From contig CAIIXF020000006.1 in the NCBI GenBank assembly GCA_903813345.2, positions 9,846,989-9,910,988 of the forward strand: a stretch of DNA of 64,000 nt, read 5' to 3'. Source of the stretch: Owenia fusiformis (Eukaryota > Annelida > Polychaeta > Sabellida > Oweniidae). The notes beneath the pieces were generated by a model that was not told the DNA's origin, ran no database searches, and saw nothing but the letters and a program-made list of their open reading frames with translations. Each line of letters opens with the position of its first letter. The first letter of the stretch is position 1. The translations under genes and the position numbers were made by a program. Below are positions 13,401-23,813 of this stretch, piece after piece.

Positions 13401-16064
13401 GGTTGCCTAGTAACAAAGGAAGTAAACTAACGTGGTTTAACATTCAAAATTCAAAGAAATATAGTGGTCAAGGCTTGGGAAACAAGTGAAATGGCGGCAA
13501 CATTTAAGGCTGAAAGTTGCCATGTGCAAATACCGTTCCGGGTGGCAGGGTCCCTGTATTAAAAACTATCTAGAAAACTATATAAAATATGTCATTTCTC
13601 CATGAAATTAATACACAAAGTAGTTAGGTTGTTGGTCTTTATTATTGGAAAGTTTAAAGTAATTTTATCAAAAACCAACAAAAATAGAGCAGGGCGTCCA
13701 AGACTTTTGGATCACCCCTCGTACATAGAGAATAAAGATGTCAGTTTCAGTATCAATCATTTTACACGTGACCATCAGGATATAGCATATGCATTTAAAA
13801 GTTAAGATACATGTACCTATGGGGTGATATTCGAATTCTGCGGATATATGTTGACATGGTAACAAATACAAGCAGGGTGCTACTTTTCCATAGATCCAAT
13901 ACAATTCCTTGACTTGGTACAGGCCCGTAGCCAGGATTTGCCAAGGGGAGGGTTCACTTTTTGAAAAATTCCAGGGGGGTTCACTTGTGACAATTTTGGT
14001 CCAAAAATGGCCGAAATCACTTAAAAAAATGCTCAGAATGGTGAAAAACTGCATGATTTTGAAAGATTTTTTGGCCAGGGTAGGGGTTCGCTCGAACCCA
14101 TCGAACCCCCCTGGCTACGGGCTTGTAGGTATATAGATACTGTATATGTGTATGAACTATGAGGCCATACACATTGATGTGCATAAAAACAATAATTCTA
14201 CAACATCTGTATTTAAAAAATAGATTTTATATCCTGAAGACCTAGACATTCCTTGATTTCAAGAAACTGATCATAAAATACAGATTCCTTCATTTAAACC
14301 ACTTTTCCCCTTCCTCTATAATACACATAGCCATGCCAGGAGTGATACCCGAGATAAGCATTATTTCAGCATTAATTCAATTATTGAGAAATATTGTTTC
14401 TATGCTTTAAGGTGCCGATCTATGATTCTAACACAAGAGGACCCCAAAGAACGAGAAAAATACTTAGTCAAGTTCATCAAGGTCATGAAGGTATGATGCG
14501 TCTTTTTAAAAATAACATTTTTGTTCAAAATAAAATTCTTGTCCGAAATGCAGACCAATATTTGATGATCATATTTTCAAAGAACAATTTATATGATGTC
14601 AGGTGTTCAAATGGATTTTAATTCAATACTTCAACCTTTAAAGGTTAATCGTTTCTTTGTTTGGCAAAATAAAGTGAAATAGAACATGTTGAATGGGTTA
14701 CTGTACTTCAAAGTTCATTTTATAATATAATTGTCATGCAAACTGTTAAAATAAGTGAAATGGGAAATTTTATTGTAAAACTCAACAAGCACATGTATAT
14801 TATTTAATTTGCAAGGAAACTTACTCATGAAGGGCATTTCAATAGAATTGTCAAGCAAACTGTTAAACTAACTAAAATAGGAAATTTTTATTGAAAAACA
14901 TAACAAGTACATGTATAATATTTAATTTGCAAGGAAACTTATTCAGGAAAGGCATTTCAATCAATATATCTTTTTGATTCCAATTTCTATGTGTTTATTT
15001 TACAGCATCTGCGTAAGAAGAACAACTTCAACTCCTACTTAGCCATCCTGTCAGCTGTAGATTCAGCCCCTGTGAGGAGGCTGGAGTGGCAGAAACAAAA
15101 TGTGGAGGTGTTAAAAGATTTCTGTACACTCATAGATAGTTCCTCATCCTTTAGGAACTACAGGAATGCGTTGGCTGAGAGTGAACCTCCATGTATACCT
15201 TATATGTACGTAGCCTGTTTCAGAAAAATTAAGTTATCTTTGTCGATTTTTGGGTGTACATGTAATTTTTTTTGTAATTCATGTACAGCTGTACTAATTT
15301 TTGTTAAAAGTCCCATGATCACATGATCGATTTTTTTGTTTTAAAAAACCAGGTTAAAAAACTTGTGTAATGTGAATATTGTTTCTCGTTTTGTGTAATG
15401 TTTCTTTTTGCTTGTATTATTTCAGTGGTTTGGTGCTACAAGATCTTACATTTGTCCATATTGGTAACCAAGACTTCCTGCCAGATGGCTGTGTCAACTT
15501 TGTCAAAAGATGGCAGCAGTTTAACATTCTGGACAATATGAGACGCTTCAAGAAATGGTGCGTGTTTTCTCTTTTATATTTTATTGTCTGCCCTTTTCAC
15601 TTGGAATGGCCATTTTTAAAGCTTGAGATGTTTGTTTCAAAGATTTCCAATATTCTTACAAAAATACCAAAATTCTCTCATTTGTCTAGAAATCAGAATT
15701 TCTATTTTTAAGAGGCTGTTTTTATGATCAGGTACATGTATCAAATATATGCCAGTTTCTATTGGGTTGAATAATGAAATGAAGTTCTTTTTTTTTTATT
15801 GTAATTCAGTGGCAGATTTATTCAAACTGTTTAAGATCAGTGGAAATATTCATTAGGAAAGTTTGACTTGAAAATTTGATTTATACAATTGAGAGACATT
15901 CGCATTCATTAGATAAATATTTTTCTATACTTTTCAGCCATTACACATTCAAGAAGAACCCCAGGATTATAACCTTCTTCAATGACTTTGATGATTTCCT
16001 GAGTGAGGAGGCACTTTGGCAGATCTCTGAGTCCATTAAGCCAAGAGGAGGCAAAAAACACTAA
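4445..16064 (+). CDS. RAPGEF1: Rap guanine nucleotide exchange factor 1 (C3G), 5'-partial, 17 exons
   Basis: C3G is a cytoplasmic exchange factor that loads GTP on Rap1 downstream of Crk adaptors in adhesion signalling. Exons: 4445-4592, 5022-5119, 5367-5522, 5866-7243, 7728-7902, 8267-8562, 8801-8919, 9333-9456, 10230-10314, 11054-11228, 11516-11698, 12154-12238, 12503-12597, 14412-14490, 15006-15205, 15426-15557, 15938-16064. All have GT-AG borders and matching phases and give 1217 codons to the TAA. The first exon (SCSNHINQTVADLIKW) aligns with human C3G upstream of its Crk-binding region. The C-terminus (FFNDFDDFLSEEALWQIS) matches the family end. Four PxLPxK Crk-SH3 ligands are present: PPLPVK, PSLPMK, PPLPIK and PRLPPK. 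The N-terminal exons are missing from the window. Confidence 0.95.
5866..7243 (+). CDS. RAPGEF1: C3G exon 4: adaptor-binding linker with six ~26-residue repeats
   Basis: This single exon encodes 459 residues of the unstructured central region. In order it has PPLPVK (Crk-SH3 type); two copies of a DML-PGF motif (FDMLRPGF near 5967, YDMLHPGF near 6083); PSLPMK near 6380; two YDN motifs (MYDNQLG, AYDNLSK); and a Ser-rich tract at 6550-6700. The last part, 6767-7231, holds six imperfect repeats of 23-27 residues. Their pattern is DGTGxPxxYHVxEMKNxTxGK, and several units start with DG or D. I do not recall this block from vertebrate C3G. The exon ends in CAG before GTAATT, phase 0, and joins exon 5 at 7728. 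A read-through frame continues to 7417 but is intronic. Confidence 0.9.
9540..9800. repeat. Simple repeat (AATAC/AACAC)n in C3G intron
   Basis: About 260 bp are built almost only from ATACA, ACACA and AAACA pentamers. The open frames on both strands here (Tyr/Asn-rich on plus, Cys/Val/Leu-rich on minus) follow from the composition. Confidence 0.9.
10230..12238 (+). CDS. RAPGEF1: C3G REM (RasGEF N-terminal) domain exons
   Basis: Exons 9-12 encode the Ras exchanger motif, the helical domain that stabilises the catalytic hairpin. The block starts in GGMLDALVVHATAATKHDF and continues YQEAFLTTYRTMLTPKELI, FSLLVRVVDEL and VCSGELMLARILRKKALEKL. It ends with DFKAHEIAEQMTLLDAELF, which opens the CDC25 domain. 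These are the same landmarks, in the same order, as in human C3G. The four exons join in phases 1, 2, 2 and 0. Intron lengths of 287 to 739 bp are typical of this gene. Confidence 0.95.
11815..12110. repeat. Dispersed repeat, inverted partner at 46133-46420
   Basis: The stretch containing CCCATAGACCCCATGTTA, TTGTATTGGACAGATAA and CTACCTGCTCGCATCTGGG has a diverged reverse-complement copy at about 46133-46420. The partner has terminal AGATGCGAGTAG repeats at both ends. This copy shows only one such end (near 12090), so it looks truncated. It lies in the C3G intron just before the exon at 12154. The family is not recognised. Confidence 0.6.
12503..16064 (+). CDS. RAPGEF1: C3G CDC25 (RasGEF catalytic) domain exons
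   Basis: Exons 13-17 encode most of the catalytic domain that opens the nucleotide pocket of Rap1. Landmarks in order are IPEVLLWAQEQSEELSPNL, FTEHFNKMSYW, KYLVKFIKVMKHLRKKNNF, NSYLAILSAVDSAPVRRLEW, CTLIDSSSSFRNYRNALAES, EPPCIPYIGLVLQDLTFVHI, FVKRWQQFNILDNMRRFKK and the C-terminal FFNDFDDFLSEEALW. Nothing catalytic appears to be lost. The intron between 12597 and 14412 is enlarged by a nested pair of DNA elements. The protein ends PRGGKKH, shorter than the basic human tail. Confidence 0.95.
12634..13721. mobile_element. Mariner-like non-autonomous element (TA target site)
   Basis: Perfect inverted termini of about 30 bp, beginning CGAGGGGTGATCCAAAAGTC, lie next to TA at 12632-12633 and 13722-13723. 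TA duplication and a CGAGGG-type end are typical of mariner elements. No transposase frame is visible. A second element (12796-13558) interrupts it, so the original copy was only about 320 bp. Confidence 0.85.
12796..13558. mobile_element. TTAA-flanked element nested in the mariner-like element
   Basis: The termini TACCGGGTCCCTGCCACCC (left) and TACAGGGACCCTGCCACCC (right, reverse complement) continue into CGGAACGGTATTT. They differ at two of about 31 positions. TTAA flanks both sides (12792-12795 and 13559-13562), as for piggyBac-type insertion. A 129-codon minus-strand frame inside (12964-13353) shows no similarity I recognise and is probably chance. Confidence 0.8.
13920..14125. mobile_element. 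Short MITE with CAGGCCCGTAGCCAGG ends
   Basis: The left end CAGGCCCGTAGCCAGG matches the reverse complement of the right end CCTGGCTACGGGCTTG with one mismatch. The inside repeats the word GGTTCACTT/GGTTCG. No transposase is present. The ends resemble hAT-type termini, but I could not define a clean 8-bp duplication. Confidence 0.7.
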
Positions 16065-16084
16065 TTATGTGCATAATTAAAATG

Positions 16085-16590
16085 TGATATGATTGGCTGG
16101 AATATATTAGTGTTATACACATGAACTTAAATGGCTAATATAAGTGATATATTTGGATTTGATTGGCTTTAATGAAATGGAATATATTATACACCATCAT
16201 TTGATTCGCTGAGAGATACACATTTAAGATTTTGTTGGCTCAAATGAATCATGTGACAGCACTGATTATGTGCATAAATAAAAGTCAAAACATGATTGGC
16301 TGGAATTTGTTACACACTTGGATCTACAGTTGGATTAAACTAGCTGAATTGAGTGATACTCTTGAATTTGATTGCCTTAATTGAATCTGAAGACTATGTC
16401 AAATCTATCTGCCATTCAAGAATCACACTCAGAGTCACAACTGGTATGAGTGGCTGAAGTCTTTAACCTGAACTTGATTGACACATAGGGAATATTATCT
16501 GATTATGATTGGCTAATATGAACAACAAAATGAACATCAGATTGGCTGGAAATAATGAAGAAGTTAATCCTGATTGGGTGAAAGTAGATT
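16085..16590 (+). repeat. Degenerate repeats of GATTGGCT downstream of C3G
   Basis: The word GATTGGCT, or a one-base variant, recurs about ten times, often followed by GGAA or TAAT. Examples lie near 16090, 16160, 16230, 16290, 16505 and 16545. The spacing is irregular, roughly 30-70 bp. The core ATTGG is the reverse of a CCAAT box, though such a role downstream of a stop codon is only a possibility. Confidence 0.6.
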
Positions 16591-17269
16591 AGTCCTCCTG
16601 TATCAAATAAGCTGAACCAAGTGTAGTAGCCAGCAAGATATGCAAGATCTGCATAAAAAATGTGATAAGAAGACTGACAGGTTAGGATGACAGACTCTTC
16701 AATCGGAAATTAAGAAAGTCATGGATTGCTCTAACTATGGAATGAGAATATATGCATGTTCCAACAAAAATGGGCTAACCATAGAATGTGCAATTTTATG
16801 CATCGCTGTTTACCATTGGTTTATCGATCCATACTACAATACTTCAGTATATGCCACTATATGTAGGCAAATTATATATCCTGAATAGCATAGACATGTA
16901 TAAAGCTACATGCAAGATGTACATAATTTTGTCAAATATGGGTATGTTCTTAATTTATATAACCGATGCAGTGCTTGTACTACTAATAAATATACACTAT
17001 GTTAACAGGGAATTAGAATAAAAGCTCTTGTATGCAATATAAGTTTGTACTTGTGCAGATATAAAAAAGCTGTAAGACAAACTGGTAAATCTCTATGTCA
17101 CTTCTTGGTAAAACTTTGTACTATATGTCTTATATCCTAATATCCAATAGATGCAACTGTGCTTTATATTTAGCTGTATATCACAGGTAAATTACTGTCC
17201 ATGTAAAGGTAAACTTTTGTGTGCATAATACCTTATGCTACAAAGTTGTAGCTAAGGTAAGATTGTAAC

Positions 17270-18185
17270 AGTTAATGCAGATGTATAAAAGGTGAAGCTT
17301 TAGGTTATAGGTAAAGCTGAACTAGAGCTACATAGATAAAGCTGCACTATGTTATAGCTAAAGCTGTACAACAGGTAGATAGGTAAAGCTGTACTATAAT
17401 ACATTTTTATTCTATATATAAAGCTGTACTAAAGTACACTTTTATGCTATAGCTAAAGCTGTACTACAGGTACAAAGCTGTACTATAGTACATTTTTATG
17501 CGATATTTAAAGCTGTACCGCAGGTGCATAGGTAAAGCTGTACTATAGTACATTTTTATGCTATATTTAAAGCTGTACCACAGGTGCATAGGTAAAGCTG
17601 TACTATAGTACATTTTTATGCTATATTTAAAGCTGTACCACAGGTGCATAGGTAAAGCTGTACTATAGTACATTTTTATGCTATATTTAAAGCTGTACCA
17701 AAGGTGCATAGGTAAAGCTGTACTATAGTACACTTTTATGCTATATTTAAAGCTGTACCACTGGTTCATAGGTAAAGCTGTACTATAGTACATTTTTATG
17801 CTATATTTAAAGCTGTACCACAGGTGCATAGGTAAAGCTGTACTATAGTACATTTTTATGCTATATTTAAAGCTGTACCACATGTGCATAGGTAAAGGCT
17901 GCACTAAAGTACACTTTTATGCTATATTTAAAGCTGTATCACAGGTACAAAGGTAAAACTGTACTATAGTACACTTTTATGCTATATTTAAAGCTGTATC
18001 ACAGGTACAAAGGTAAAACTGTACTATAGTACACTTTTATGCTATATTTAAAGCTGTACTACAAGTACATAATAAAAGCTGCACTAAAGTACACTTTTAT
18101 ACTATATTTAAAGTTGTTTCATAGGTATTAAAGCTGTACTATAGCACACTTTTATGCTAAGTTGTACCACAGGTGCATGCATGTA
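17270..18185. repeat. 60-bp tandem array, AAAGCTGTACTATAGTAC
   Basis: From 17460 to 17900 the unit is exactly 60 bp and nearly perfect. More diverged units flank it on both sides. Each unit contains the palindrome GTACTATAGTAC and two AAAGCTGTAC words. Because 60 is divisible by 3, the minus strand shows a 146-codon frame of identical 20-residue units, which I treat as non-coding. It may lie in the C3G 3' UTR. Confidence 0.9.
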
Positions 18186-20436
18186 CATGGGTAAAGTTGT
18201 ATATATGTTATTGGTAAATCTCTATATATTCAGTTTTATCATGTTTATTTTATATACTTGTGGTCAGTGATATATCTTACACAGAAACAAATAATAATTG
18301 TTACATGTTATTTACAAATGATTTTGCTTGTTAGAATCAATTAATGTGGAACATTTTTTTGTTCCTAAATGTAAAATTTACATTGGCATTTACTAAGCTG
18401 GTCACAAAAATCTCAATCTTCCATGCATTGGGGATCTCTTTTAGAAATTGTCACAATTTGTGCTTTGGTTTCAAAGTAGCCATGATAATGAACAATTAAA
18501 AACCAGAATTGTATGTTATGATTGTATTTAGAAACAGACCCCAGTGTAATAAGGTCACATTTGACATGACATGAATCGAGGGAAGATGATATAGAAATAC
18601 CAAATAAACTATCCAGAGTCCCAGACTTCCTCCATCCCCTCCCTTGAATAGAGGGAGAGCGTTCACTGGGGATTGATGCGAGTAAATTATTTTCAATCAT
18701 AATTTAATTTAGGCAATAGAGTTGAATGAACATTACTTAAGTGCATACTATGGCAATAATTATTGATGGTCAAAACCAGAGGGCCAAAGTCAACATCCAT
18801 ACTTCTGGCTTCGTCCTCATTAGGGGAGAAACAAAGGTGCCAATTTCCAATCCCCCTTCCAATTGTGGGAAAATCAAGGGTGCCAGTTTGCAGCAAAATT
18901 AACTGTTATTGTTGGATATTTGGATTTTGGCATAATACCTCAAAATGAATGGTTTATACTGCTATGAGGTGGTGCTAATAGAAGGAAGCCACCCCTTGTG
19001 ATAAGTTTCTCATTGTATTGTTTCCGTTAAATAAAACCACCTGCTTATATTTTAGCCATTTTAGTTTTTTTAGTTCCAGGTTTTAACTTTTTATTATCAT
19101 TTGTATAATATTTTATTTTATTGTATAACCTCAGTTAAACTGAATTTTATAGTTGTACAGAATTTGTATTTTTAACCAAGAGAGAAATGTTGATGTTTAG
19201 TAACTTTTTAAAATATGTTCCATAATTAGTGACCATGTAGAATTGTTACATTGCATATTATAAGCTATTTTAGATGTACATATTGTTACTATGGTGATAC
19301 ATTATTGATAATAAACTAATAAATCTAATGCTTTAAACCATCATGAAATGTTTTGTCATTAAATAGGATAAATGCACCCCACCTCATTTATTTACATTGG
19401 ATATACTATTTATTTATCTATATGCCAACTGAGAGATACCAGCTGAAGGTGTTGATTTGTTATATCATCTCTTACATATTAGACTATATTAACTCTATTT
19501 AAAAATTATAATGTATCTTTAAAAAACTTTGGGAATGTTTATGAGAAGTTTCAGAAACATTTATGAATATCTAAATGGAAATTTTAAATTAAAAATTATT
19601 TTTGTTCTTGACCAGGATCAGTTGAGGTATCTTTGTCATTTGTATTCTTTTTCCTTGTATTCAGAAAACATGAGCATGCGAAAATGGGTTTGATGACATC
19701 ATAGAGCACCCCAAATTCAAATAGCCATTGTAGATGTGAAAACCTGGATGTTGACAGCATTAACAGATCCATTTTGAACCTGTTTCCATTTTCTGTATTT
19801 CACAAAAAATCATTGAATAATGCCTTTAATTTTCATTCAAAGAATTAGTTAACATATATCAAGCCCACTGCAAGAAGGGATACCATATTGTTAAAGCCAT
19901 TGTTTTTGTGACTGACATTAGCATTTGACATTCAACATCTGTAAAAATTGATACAGATGCTTTTTCAATCAGGTTGTGTTATTTTGTCATGCAATGTCTT
20001 GTTATATGCAATGTCAGCAGCATCTATTATAGGTGAATGCTTCTTTTTCAGGTATAGATAAGGAATAATTGCACCATGGGCTATGGTTGTACATATAGGA
20101 ACAATACATGTAGACAGCGTCACAGCAATGAATACATTAAAGGCTACAGGTAATCCCCGGGATTGATCCCCGGGCGTGACGTATTTCGTTCAGTGCTCTT
20201 CTAATGAACCTCGCCTTGAAAAAATGTTTGAAAACTTTTTGAAACAAATCTCTTGAATAAGTAACCAGGCTTGGTGTGGAATATACGGTGAGGTGGACGA
20301 TCTTTTGTGTTAAAGGTTAAGTAATGTTAAGTTCCTGCACATATTTCTGATTGCTAAGTTGATTAACTCACCAAGGAAACTACTTAAAAATGTTTGCAAA
20401 AATATTGATGTTTTTTCAATCATGTTTTTTAAATTA

Positions 20437-20841
20437 GAGTCCATTTCACTGCTTCATTGCGTCAGTAGAACGGCAAAAATAAGAAATTGGGAGACCATTG
20501 TGCAATAATATATGGAAAAGTATATTCATAATGTACATGAATGACATTTGTATATTTCAGATTTTTTAGTTTTTTGTGCAATAAGCCTGTGCCGTGGTTA
20601 ATATGCCGTCTTGTAATTTGAAGAATTTCAGCCATGTTAATTTTATTGAAAATAACATGGCAGAGAAGCATCCAAATATAAGAGGCCACACACTTTATAA
20701 GCCAAACTACAAGCAATCCAAGATAAACAAATGTCCTTCATGTACAACAGGAATATATTTTTCCATATATTATTGCAAAATGATATTTTGATTTCTTATT
20801 CTTTAGCTTTTACTGACGCAGTTAAACAGTGAAATGGACTC
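20437..20841. mobile_element. 405-bp MITE, TTA target site (PIF/Harbinger-like)
   Basis: The left end GAGTCCATTTCACTG and the right end CAGTGAAATGGACTC are perfect inverted repeats, and the similarity continues inward to about 50 bp. TTA stands on both sides (20434-20436, 20842-20844), the target duplication typical of PIF/Harbinger elements. Short frames on both strands mirror each other because of the inverted repeats. Confidence 0.8.
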
Positions 20842-20996
20842 TTATACTTTTTTCATTGGACTCTAGAGTACTAGAGGAGCTAGGGGCATTTTCGGCCATG
20901 GGGCATTTCCGGACAAACCCTTTGGATCAGGTAAGGTCCAAAGTATTATAGCAAAGTGATAAAGAGTTGGATGTTATAAGGGGGAGGTTGGCTATC

Positions 20997-21145
20997 AGGG
21001 GCGGATTTGGGAACCAAAAAGGGGGGGGCAAATTTCAGGTGAGAGAAAAATACTACTATATTTTCTTCAAAATTTGGCCTGGAATTAAAAAATAAGGCCT
21101 TAAAGGCCCAGTGATGACCAAAAAGGCACCCCCAGATCCGTCAGT
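20997..21145. mobile_element. Short MITE with CAGGGGCGGATTTGGG end
   Basis: The left end CAGGGGCGGATTTGGG is mirrored by CCCCCAGATCCGTCAGTG at the right end. This fits a decayed hAT-like MITE of about 150 bp. Target duplications are not clear. Confidence 0.5.
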
Positions 21146-22063
21146 GGCTATGGTGGTGGTCATTAGAGAAATACATTTCAGTGGGAGTAGATGTAAGGTC
21201 CTTAATTTTTGAATATCACACAGTCACACTAAATTTTGGAGGCTAGGCTTCTCCAAGTAGATCTTAAAACCGGGTTAAGGTCAGTGTACACTGTATATAC
21301 AGTTAAAACGGGTTGAAATGAAACAGTCTAGCCAGAAGCAATAATGGCCTTGTACATGATGGTGAGTCTCTGTACTTCTCTGCGCTGGTAGAGCAGTTAC
21401 CACCACTTTGCGGAAAAAGCATTTAATTATTGTAAATGATGAATTATGCTTAGAGCCTATAATCAAGTTCCATCAACCCCATTTTGTAGCATTTACAATC
21501 TGCAAGTTTGAATCTTAAAAAGATTTAAAGAGATCTGACTCAATCACATCAGTGCATTTCATTTAAAAAATGTATACACATGATGAATAAAGATGTTGAA
21601 GCTTAAATACTCAATCAACAAATGATTGTGTACAAATGTTGACAGCTGTAGGAAAAAATAGTTGGGTGTTGGGGGAAATGGAATGGGTTAAAATGAAAAC
21701 TTAAATTTTGCCTTTCTACAACTATTAGGAATGTTTCAAATTCACCGACTTCGACAACAGAGTCCCGACACCGACTTGGTTACTGTAAATCGATACTGTA
21801 ATTATGTATTTTCAAAGTTTATTTTTGAGGTTAATATCTACCTAATTCAATTGGATTGTTTCAAGCTTCCGACTATGGAACACGCGACTTGATACAGTCT
21901 CAAAACTACTGTAAATCACCATAGTATTTATAGTTATTGGTGAAAGAGAAATTATTTATAATATTTGTTGACTATATAATCAGAGGGACATAATATTCTG
22001 TTATGTATTCACTGGGTTTTTATTATAATATATAATAATAATGAACATACAAGTGTGGTAAAG

Positions 22064-23213
22064 CTAATCTGACGATTCTGAGGAGGAAATACTAATGCCA
22101 AGTCCTGTAATAATTTTGGGCATTTTTTTCAATAGAAATCTTTCTTGGGATTTTAAAACTCTTCTGTGGAGTTCAGCTAGTGTCTCTGTTTTCTTCTTCT
22201 TTTTCTTCTTTGTTGGAACTGCGAGTTCCTCATCATGATCACTCGACATATTATGTGCGATATTATCCCGGAAATCGTCCATCTGCTGATCGTCATCCTC
22301 ATTAAAAATGGTGACGTTTTTGTCTTGAGTTGACGTACTTGCAGTTGCAGCTTGGGTCTGGGCTTTTGTAGACTTTGGGGTCAGGTTTTTTACAGGCTTT
22401 GGGGTTGAGGCTTCCACAGGATTGGGAGTCTTCGCTTTGGTAGGCTGGGGGCAGGGTTTTTCCGCAAACCTCATTTCCATTTTCTTCACATCATCAATAG
22501 CCAATCTGAAACACAAGTCGGATAAAAATTTTATAAATAAGCAAAATCAAACTGAAATTTGAAAGTCTAGTAAATAATAGTACTAAAAAGAATGAAAAAA
22601 CCCTAAAATCTCTTACTGAATTTCTGTATCTTTGACAACCTCCTTTCCTGTAACCAACTTCCCAAGCTTTGTAGAAAGACGGGTCTGTAGCTGATCATAG
22701 CTTGTTTGTTTGTAGTAACTCGACGTGTCTTCTGTTAGAAGATGGAGATTGTCTTTGATGGTATCGACAATTTCTGTCCAACAACATGGATGCACCAAGT
22801 AGCTTCTTAGTAAAAGTAAAACTTCTGGTTTCGAAAAGAAAACCTTTCGTTTTCTTTTTGTCAAGAGCGTAGGTTCTGAAACAGATATAAATTCAGTAAT
22901 AAGGCTGCTGCAAGGCGAACGCGTGCTTTGATTTGCACAGTGTCATGTTTATTCTTCACAGCTAACGTGCCATTCAAACACCACATTCATGTAAAATGTT
23001 AAGCCCCGCAGAGTACGTAGTGTTTATAATATTGTGGGATATACATGTAGTTTCTGATTTCATTGAATAAATAAACGAAACAAACACGTACTGTTTTGAA
23101 ATATCGAATGCATATTTAGAAAAAGCTGTACGATGCCTGTAAGTATATGAACGTACATATTTGTTTGCTAATTAGTCAAGTAACTTACCTTTGCTTACAG
23201 TTTTCGAAGCCAT
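22064..23213 (-). CDS. Putative Myb/SANT- or trihelix-like protein encoded in the DNA element
   Basis: Three minus-strand exons (23213-23189, 22875-22617, 22505-22064) with GT-AG borders and matching phases give 241 residues and a TAG stop. The start is the first ATG of exon 1 (MASKTVSK). Exon 2 begins with a basic patch (TKRKRKVFFSKPEV) and a helical segment (LLLLRSYLVHPCCWTEIVDT, then YDQLQTRLSTKLGKL) that could form a three-helix DNA-binding fold. The rest is a Pro/Thr/Lys linker with TP repeats, an acidic patch (NEDDDQQMDDF), a run of seven lysines as likely nuclear signal, then a helical tail. PIF/Harbinger elements carry a Myb-like accessory protein beside the transposase, which suggests this role, but I see no diagnostic signature. 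Confidence 0.7.
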
Positions 23214-23341
23214 GTTACTCGTGTACTATCGTAAGAAGGTTGTGACACACCAGTGCACAAGTCAAGTAAATATATGAACGCATACGCATAGACACGTGTC
23301 ACTGCCAAATACTCAGCGATGCACAAACTTGTCTCATGTTA

Positions 23342-23481
23342 TGCCTGGGTCACATAGGCTCCGATCCATCGGCCGGCGCCCGGCCGATTGAGTGTTTTGT
23401 TCAATATTGTATTCAATTTTGAACAAAATACTCAATCGGCCGGGCGCCGTCGTGAAAATCAGAGCAAATGTGACCAAGGCA
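23342..23481. mobile_element. 140-bp MITE, TTA target site, nested in the 2.09-kb element
   Basis: The ends TGCCTGGGTCACAT and ATGTGACCAAGGCA are inverted repeats with one mismatch, and TTA lies on both sides (23339-23341, 23482-23484). The inner part repeats GGCGCCCGGCCGATTGAGT in opposite orientation. It sits about 130 bp upstream of the start codon of the gene in the host element. Confidence 0.85.
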
Positions 23482-23813
23482 TTACTTGAAAAAATCGTAG
23501 TTTTAGGACCGAATGAAGCGTATGGGCTCTGGGCTTAAACAATGCCGTTACTGTAAATCAATTGCAAATTAAATTAGACCTTATGTAAAACGTGTAGTCT
23601 ATCGTCTAATGATGAATGAAATAAATCTGAAAACCATTAAATGATGAATATTTGTCGAATATGCATTGGAATTTATCTAGAAATATTGCATGGTAAGTAA
23701 TCAGTTTATCCGCAAAAATAAACTTTGAAAATACATAATTACAGTATCGATTTACAGTAACCAAGTCGGTGTCGGGACTCTGTTGTCGAAGTCGGTGAAT
23801 TTGAAACATCCCT

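Larger units (their letters stand above)
16065..19325 (+). other. Candidate C3G 3' UTR and downstream region
   Basis: No coding exon is seen. AATAAA signals occur at 16277-16282, 16985-16990, 17017-17022, 19030-19035 and twice at 19310-19323. The clustered pair at 19310 follows an AT-rich, UTR-like stretch and would allow a 3' UTR of about 3.2 kb containing the two repeat blocks listed separately. Which signal is used cannot be decided from sequence. Confidence 0.4.
21727..23813 (-). mobile_element. 2.09-kb DNA element with 100-bp inverted repeats and its own three-exon gene
   Basis: The first 100 bp, from GGAATGTTTCAAATTCACCG, match the reverse complement of the last 100 bp with a single difference, so the insertion is recent. 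The word TACTGTAAATC occurs in both terminal repeats and again at about 21906 and 23550, as expected of subterminal transposase-binding repeats. The target duplication is unclear; the simplest reading is ATT on both sides. No nuclease or transposase is encoded. The only gene is a small DNA-binding-like protein on the minus strand. A TTA-flanked MITE is nested at 23342-23481. The class is uncertain; PIF/Harbinger is the best guess. Confidence 0.85.

Noticed and set aside
17464-17904. 146-residue minus-strand frame with seven perfect 20-residue repeats
   Set aside because: The 60-bp tandem array keeps any stop-free frame open. No splice signals, no start context and no known domain were seen.
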